DNA of 64,000 bases, taken from Candidatus Bacteroides merdigallinarum (lineage in GTDB: Bacteria; Bacteroidota; Bacteroidia; Bacteroidales; Bacteroidaceae). Location of the stretch: NCBI GenBank assembly GCA_019116285.1, contig DXBX01000063.1, positions 17,179-81,178 on the forward strand, read 5' to 3'. Numbering within the stretch: position 1 is the first letter of the stretch; each line of letters opens with the position of its first letter. This document shows positions 60,755-64,000 of the stretch, one piece after another. A program made the translations under genes and the position numbers. Below the pieces are notes generated by a model. That model was given only the letters and a program-made list of their open reading frames with translations, was not told the origin of the DNA and searched no databases.

Positions 60755-62611
60755 ATGAAGAAAATATTCCAACTGCTGCTGGTTGCCGGAGCATTGAGCC
60801 TCAGCACCAGCCTGTATGCCCAGAACCTCTATCCGGCAGCCAACGACAAAGGCAAGTTCGGCTACGTGGACGAAAACGGGAAGAAAGTCATCTCCTACAG
60901 CTACAAAGAGGCTTATCCCTTTGAAGAAGGCATGGCCAAAGTCCGCAAGGGCGACAAATACGGCTTCATCAACCCCAAGGGCAAAGCCATAGGCAAAATC
61001 AAGTACACCGTCATCCTGCCTTTCACCGGTTCTTACTGCCGCGTAGCCGTGGGCGGCAGCTACAAAGACGGCATCCTGAAAGGCGAGAAATGGGGCTTCC
61101 TCAACAAACGCGGCGAGGAAATCCTGCCCCCGGAATACGACGAAATCGGTGAGTTCGAAGATGGCGTGGCCTTCATCCGCAAGGGCGACAAATACGGGAT
61201 CATCAACGAGAACATCGACATCATGCTGGAGCCCAAGCAGGCGGCCGTGGGAACTTTCGACCGCTTTGGCTACTGCTGGTTTGCCGCGTCGGGCAAGGTG
61301 AACAAGAAGACCGGCAAGTTGGAGAAAGGCAAATACGGCCTGCTCGACCGCGATGGCAGAATCGTCATCGAGCCCAAATACGCCCTCATCGGCTACTTCT
61401 ACAAGAGCCGCACCAAGGGGACGAAAAAACTCCACGAATATGATGCCGCCGGCTCGGCCGTATTCAACCGCTACTCCCTGGAGAAGCCGCTGAGCCGGCT
61501 GTACAACCCGGAAAACTTCCTGAAATGCGCCCTCTCTGCCTGCAAGACCGAAGACGCAGCAGACTCCACCAGAACCGGCTTCAAGATGCTGGACATACTG
61601 ACAGACAGCACGTACTTCATCTTCAGCAAGTCCGGCAACCGCTATGGCCTGATGGACACCCAAGGTGACATCCTCATCGAAGAAAAGAAATTCGACATTA
61701 TCAACTGCCCGTCGGACGGCATCTCGCTCGTGGGCAAAGTGCGCCGCAAACAGACCCATTACGGCTTCTACAATCTGGAGAGCGGCTACCTGAAGGAGTT
61801 TGAAGACGACGTGAACCTCTACTCCTACAAGGACGGCCTGGGCAAGGTGGAAAACAAGAACGACTTCAGCACCTACTTCGTGAACAAGTCCGGCAACCGC
61901 GTGACAGACACCTATGGCTTCGCCACACACTTCGACGGCGGACGCTGCATCGTCCAAGATAGAACCTCCGGGAAATGGGGCGTCATCGACACCCAAGGCA
62001 AGGCCCTCCTGCCGCTGGAATATGACGACATCCACCAAGAATACCGCGAAGGCGCACTGGGTGTCTGCAAGGCCGGCAACTGGGGATTTGTCGACATGGA
62101 CGGCAAGTCCATCATCCCCATGGCCTACAACAAGGTGACTTACTACCAGAACGGCTGGGCCGGTGCCATGGACAAAGACGGGAAATGGGGTATGATAGAC
62201 AAAAACAACCAGACCGTCGTCTCCTTCAATTGGGAAGACATCCTGCCGTCCACCGTGCCCCAGCCGGAATTGCTCTGGGTCAAGAAAGCAGGCACATGGC
62301 AATGCTACAACTGCACGAAAAGAGACATAGCCTTCCAAGGCGGGTTTGAACGGGCCTGGAACTTCGAGGACGGGCAAGCCGTCGTCCAAGAAAACGGGCT
62401 GTTTGGCGTGGTCGACACCCAGGGAGACATCATCGTACCCTGCCGACTCAACAACTACTTCAAGGTGAAGGACGTGCTGGGCTACATGAAGCAGACAGGA
62501 CAGAAGAAGCTGGCCGAAATCGACGTCTACCGCCTGAACCTGCGGGGTGATGAGACGGTCAACTCCTTCGAAATCACCAGCAAGATTCCTGATGAAATGT
62601 GGGACTATTAA
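60755..62611 (+). CDS. Exported WG-repeat protein
   Basis: The 618-residue protein has a signal peptide ending near SLYA and then about ten WG-type repeats of roughly 45-50 residues, for example GKFGYVDENGKKVISY, DKYGFINPKGKAIG, EKWGFLNKRGEEILPPEYDE, GKWGVIDTQGKALLPLEYDD and GNWGFVDMDGKSIIPMAYNK. WG repeats form small beta-units, probably joined in a propeller or solenoid, and are thought to serve binding. The protein lacks a lipobox. It is the largest member of the operon and may be its ligand-binding component. The last 50 residues leave the repeat pattern. Confidence 0.88.
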   Translation: MKKIFQLLLVAGALSLSTSLYAQNLYPAANDKGKFGYVDENGKKVISYSYKEAYPFEEGMAKVRKGDKYGFINPKGKAIGKIKYTVILPFTGSYCRVAVGGSYKDGILKGEKWGFLNKRGEEILPPEYDEIGEFEDGVAFIRKGDKYGIINENIDIMLEPKQAAVGTFDRFGYCWFAASGKVNKKTGKLEKGKYGLLDRDGRIVIEPKYALIGYFYKSRTKGTKKLHEYDAAGSAVFNRYSLEKPLSRLYNPENFLKCALSACKTEDAADSTRTGFKMLDILTDSTYFIFSKSGNRYGLMDTQGDILIEEKKFDIINCPSDGISLVGKVRRKQTHYGFYNLESGYLKEFEDDVNLYSYKDGLGKVENKNDFSTYFVNKSGNRVTDTYGFATHFDGGRCIVQDRTSGKWGVIDTQGKALLPLEYDDIHQEYREGALGVCKAGNWGFVDMDGKSIIPMAYNKVTYYQNGWAGAMDKDGKWGMIDKNNQTVVSFNWEDILPSTVPQPELLWVKKAGTWQCYNCTKRDIAFQGGFERAWNFEDGQAVVQENGLFGVVDTQGDIIVPCRLNNYFKVKDVLGYMKQTGQKKLAEIDVYRLNLRGDETVNSFEITSKIPDEMWDY

Positions 62612-62659
62612 TCTAGCGCTTGATATTATTCCGACTAATTACTAACAGCAGAACGAAAC

Positions 62660-63862
62660 ATGAAAAAGATACTTTTGGCTTTGACCATTGTCCTTGCCCC
62701 CCTGGCAGAGGCGGCAGCACAGCAAGACTCGGCCATGAACTACCGCAGGAGCTCGCTTTACAGCCTCCTGGTGAAACATAACGACCAGAAATTCGCGCAA
62801 GAAATCAGCGATGTGTTCCTCAGCATACCCACTCCGGACAAATACAACAACCACGACCTGTCCGTCAAGGTGGTGAACATGGACGAGAAGCTGAAGGACA
62901 CGGACCTGATAGAAAACTTCATCGAAACCAACGGCATCGCCTCGCGCATGGTGGCCCGGTGGTTCAACCGCGACCCCTTCACCGGCGTATGCAATACGGA
63001 CACGGTCCGCGCACGCGGCTTGTATGACGCCAGCGAGTTCGACAAGGAACTGGCCGCCCGCAGCCAACGCGGCCTCGCCATGCTGGAAGATGCGGGCGAA
63101 GACCTCATCCCCAACACCTTCCTCATCGTGAACGACATCCGCTACATCGACCGCGCAAAGACGGGCATCGCCATCGGGGCAGCCATGCGCATACTGGGTG
63201 CCGTGGCAGGAGCCGCCACCGGGGTCAACAGCTACACCGACTGGGGCAACACCATGGGCAGCATGATGGAGACGCTGAAAGGCTTCAAGGTGAATGTCAA
63301 CACCTACCTCTACCAGCTCGTCTGGGACGAGGAAACGGCCATGACCTTCTACCGCGACTACTACGCCTCCCAGCCCGACCCCGCCAAGAAGCAAGCCTTC
63401 GAAGCCAATCGTGGCAAGTTCCGCCTGACCTACATCGGCAGCCAGAAAAGCAGCGGTAAGGACGTGTCCTTCATCGGCGTCAACCTGGACGAACCCACCC
63501 AGATGATCCGCAAAGCCTGCCAGCGCGCCATCGACGAGAATATCGCCTCGCTGCAAAAGAACTTCGACGTGTTCAAGGTCAAGACTCCCCTCATCAACAC
63601 CGAACCCATCTGCGCACAGATAGGCATGAAGGAAGGCATCACGAAAGATTCGCGCTTCGAAGTGCTGGAGATGGTGATGAAAGACGACAAGATAATATAC
63701 AAGAAGGTGGGCGAAGTCAAGCCCATCGAAGGGATGATTTGGGACAACCGCTACATGGCAAAAGAAGAAGGTGCACCCGGCTCCGAGCTGAAGTACACCA
63801 CCTTCAAGCGGGTCAGCGGAAACGATTTCTATCCCGGGATGCTGATACGCGAAATCAAATAG
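62660..63862 (+). CDS. Exported protein of unknown function, possible outer-membrane assembly partner
   Basis: The 400-residue protein has a signal peptide (MKKILLALTIVLAPLAEAAA). A central glycine/alanine-rich stretch, TGIAIGAAMRILGAVAGAAT (about residues 170-189), could insert into a membrane. The C-terminal about 75 residues, with GMKEGITKDSRFEVLEMV and PGMLIREIK, look like a small beta-barrel domain of the kind seen at the C-terminus of FlgT. I do not recognise the family. It is the last gene of the operon and is followed at once by an inverted-repeat element. Confidence 0.75.
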   Translation: MKKILLALTIVLAPLAEAAAQQDSAMNYRRSSLYSLLVKHNDQKFAQEISDVFLSIPTPDKYNNHDLSVKVVNMDEKLKDTDLIENFIETNGIASRMVARWFNRDPFTGVCNTDTVRARGLYDASEFDKELAARSQRGLAMLEDAGEDLIPNTFLIVNDIRYIDRAKTGIAIGAAMRILGAVAGAATGVNSYTDWGNTMGSMMETLKGFKVNVNTYLYQLVWDEETAMTFYRDYYASQPDPAKKQAFEANRGKFRLTYIGSQKSSGKDVSFIGVNLDEPTQMIRKACQRAIDENIASLQKNFDVFKVKTPLINTEPICAQIGMKEGITKDSRFEVLEMVMKDDKIIYKKVGEVKPIEGMIWDNRYMAKEEGAPGSELKYTTFKRVSGNDFYPGMLIREIK

Positions 63863-63887
63863 GAATTTAGCGGGGCGATGCCCTCGC

Positions 63888-64000
63888 AATTGACAATTGA
63901 CAATTGACAATTAACAATTGACAATGCGGTGCAAACCGGAATCGTCTCATTGTATCTGCTAATTGTCAATTGTCAATTATCAATTGTCAATTGTGCGCAA
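63888..64000. repeat. Hairpin element with 7-bp tandem repeats in both arms, cut by window end
   Basis: Five 7-bp units AATTGAC (one AATTAAC) fill 63888-63922, and four complementary units AATTGTC (one AATTATC) plus a partial fifth fill 63961-63993. The loop is about 38 bp. The element starts 25 bp after the stop of the last gene and may continue beyond the window. It can form a long hairpin that would end the transcript. Confidence 0.8.

Overview
The window is a chromosomal segment of a Bacteroidales bacterium, most likely a member of the Bacteroidaceae with a GC-rich genome. The support is a SusC-type receptor start next to glycan-degrading lipoproteins, promoters of the form TTG/TTTG - about 20 bp - TAnnTTTG in front of many genes, an FtsQ/FtsA/FtsZ and Mur set in Bacteroides order, and MacB-type permeases of the kind common in this phylum. 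No tRNA, rRNA, CRISPR array or transposase gene was seen. Base composition varies: the carbohydrate locus (1-3.1 kb) and the restriction-modification genes (43-45.7 kb) are visibly richer in A+T than the rest.

Layout. 0-6.9 kb: a beta-mannoside utilisation locus on the minus strand (sodium symporter, GH130 phosphorylase, clan GH-A hydrolase, GH26 mannanase, SusC-like receptor cut by the window edge) with a divergent AraC-type regulator. 7.1-23.5 kb: a complete division and cell wall cluster (mraZ, rsmH, ftsL, ftsI, murE, mraY, murD, ftsW, murG, murC, ftsQ, ftsA, ftsZ) plus a yqeY-like gene, preceded by a MraZ box. 23.5-26.3 kb: recO and argS, divergent. 26.4-40.3 kb: an NtrC-type two-component pair divergent from an export operon (TolC, periplasmic adaptor, three MacB/FtsX-type permeases, one ATPase) with a sigma-54 promoter and palindromic upstream sites between them. 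40.3-42.7 kb: topA. 42.9-45.7 kb: an EcoRII/Dcm-type restriction-modification system beside a broken vsr gene. 45.9-51.2 kb: a three-gene operon of NUDIX hydrolase, long TPR protein and outer-membrane barrel. 51.3-52.2 kb: a class A beta-lactamase. 52.4-57.6 kb: three glycosyltransferases and an MsbA-like ABC exporter. 57.8-63.9 kb: a six-gene operon of exported proteins of unknown function.

The most unusual material is non-coding. Seven intergenic sites (6.9, 13.9, 20.1, 24.4, 34.3, 45.8 and 52.2 kb) carry tandem arrays of one diverged 22-bp unit beginning GGTACC or GATACC. Separately, several operon spacers hold hairpins whose arms are themselves tandem 7-, 8- or 9-bp repeats, and a 175-bp palindromic element occurs in a full and an internally deleted copy on either side of the duplicated permease genes.

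The best candidate for an undescribed protein system is the 57.8-63.9 kb operon: two short paralogues, one of them a lipoprotein, three further exported proteins with folds that look CsgG/LpoB/FlgT-like by pattern, and a WG-repeat protein. The fold assignments are inference from sequence pattern and need structure prediction.
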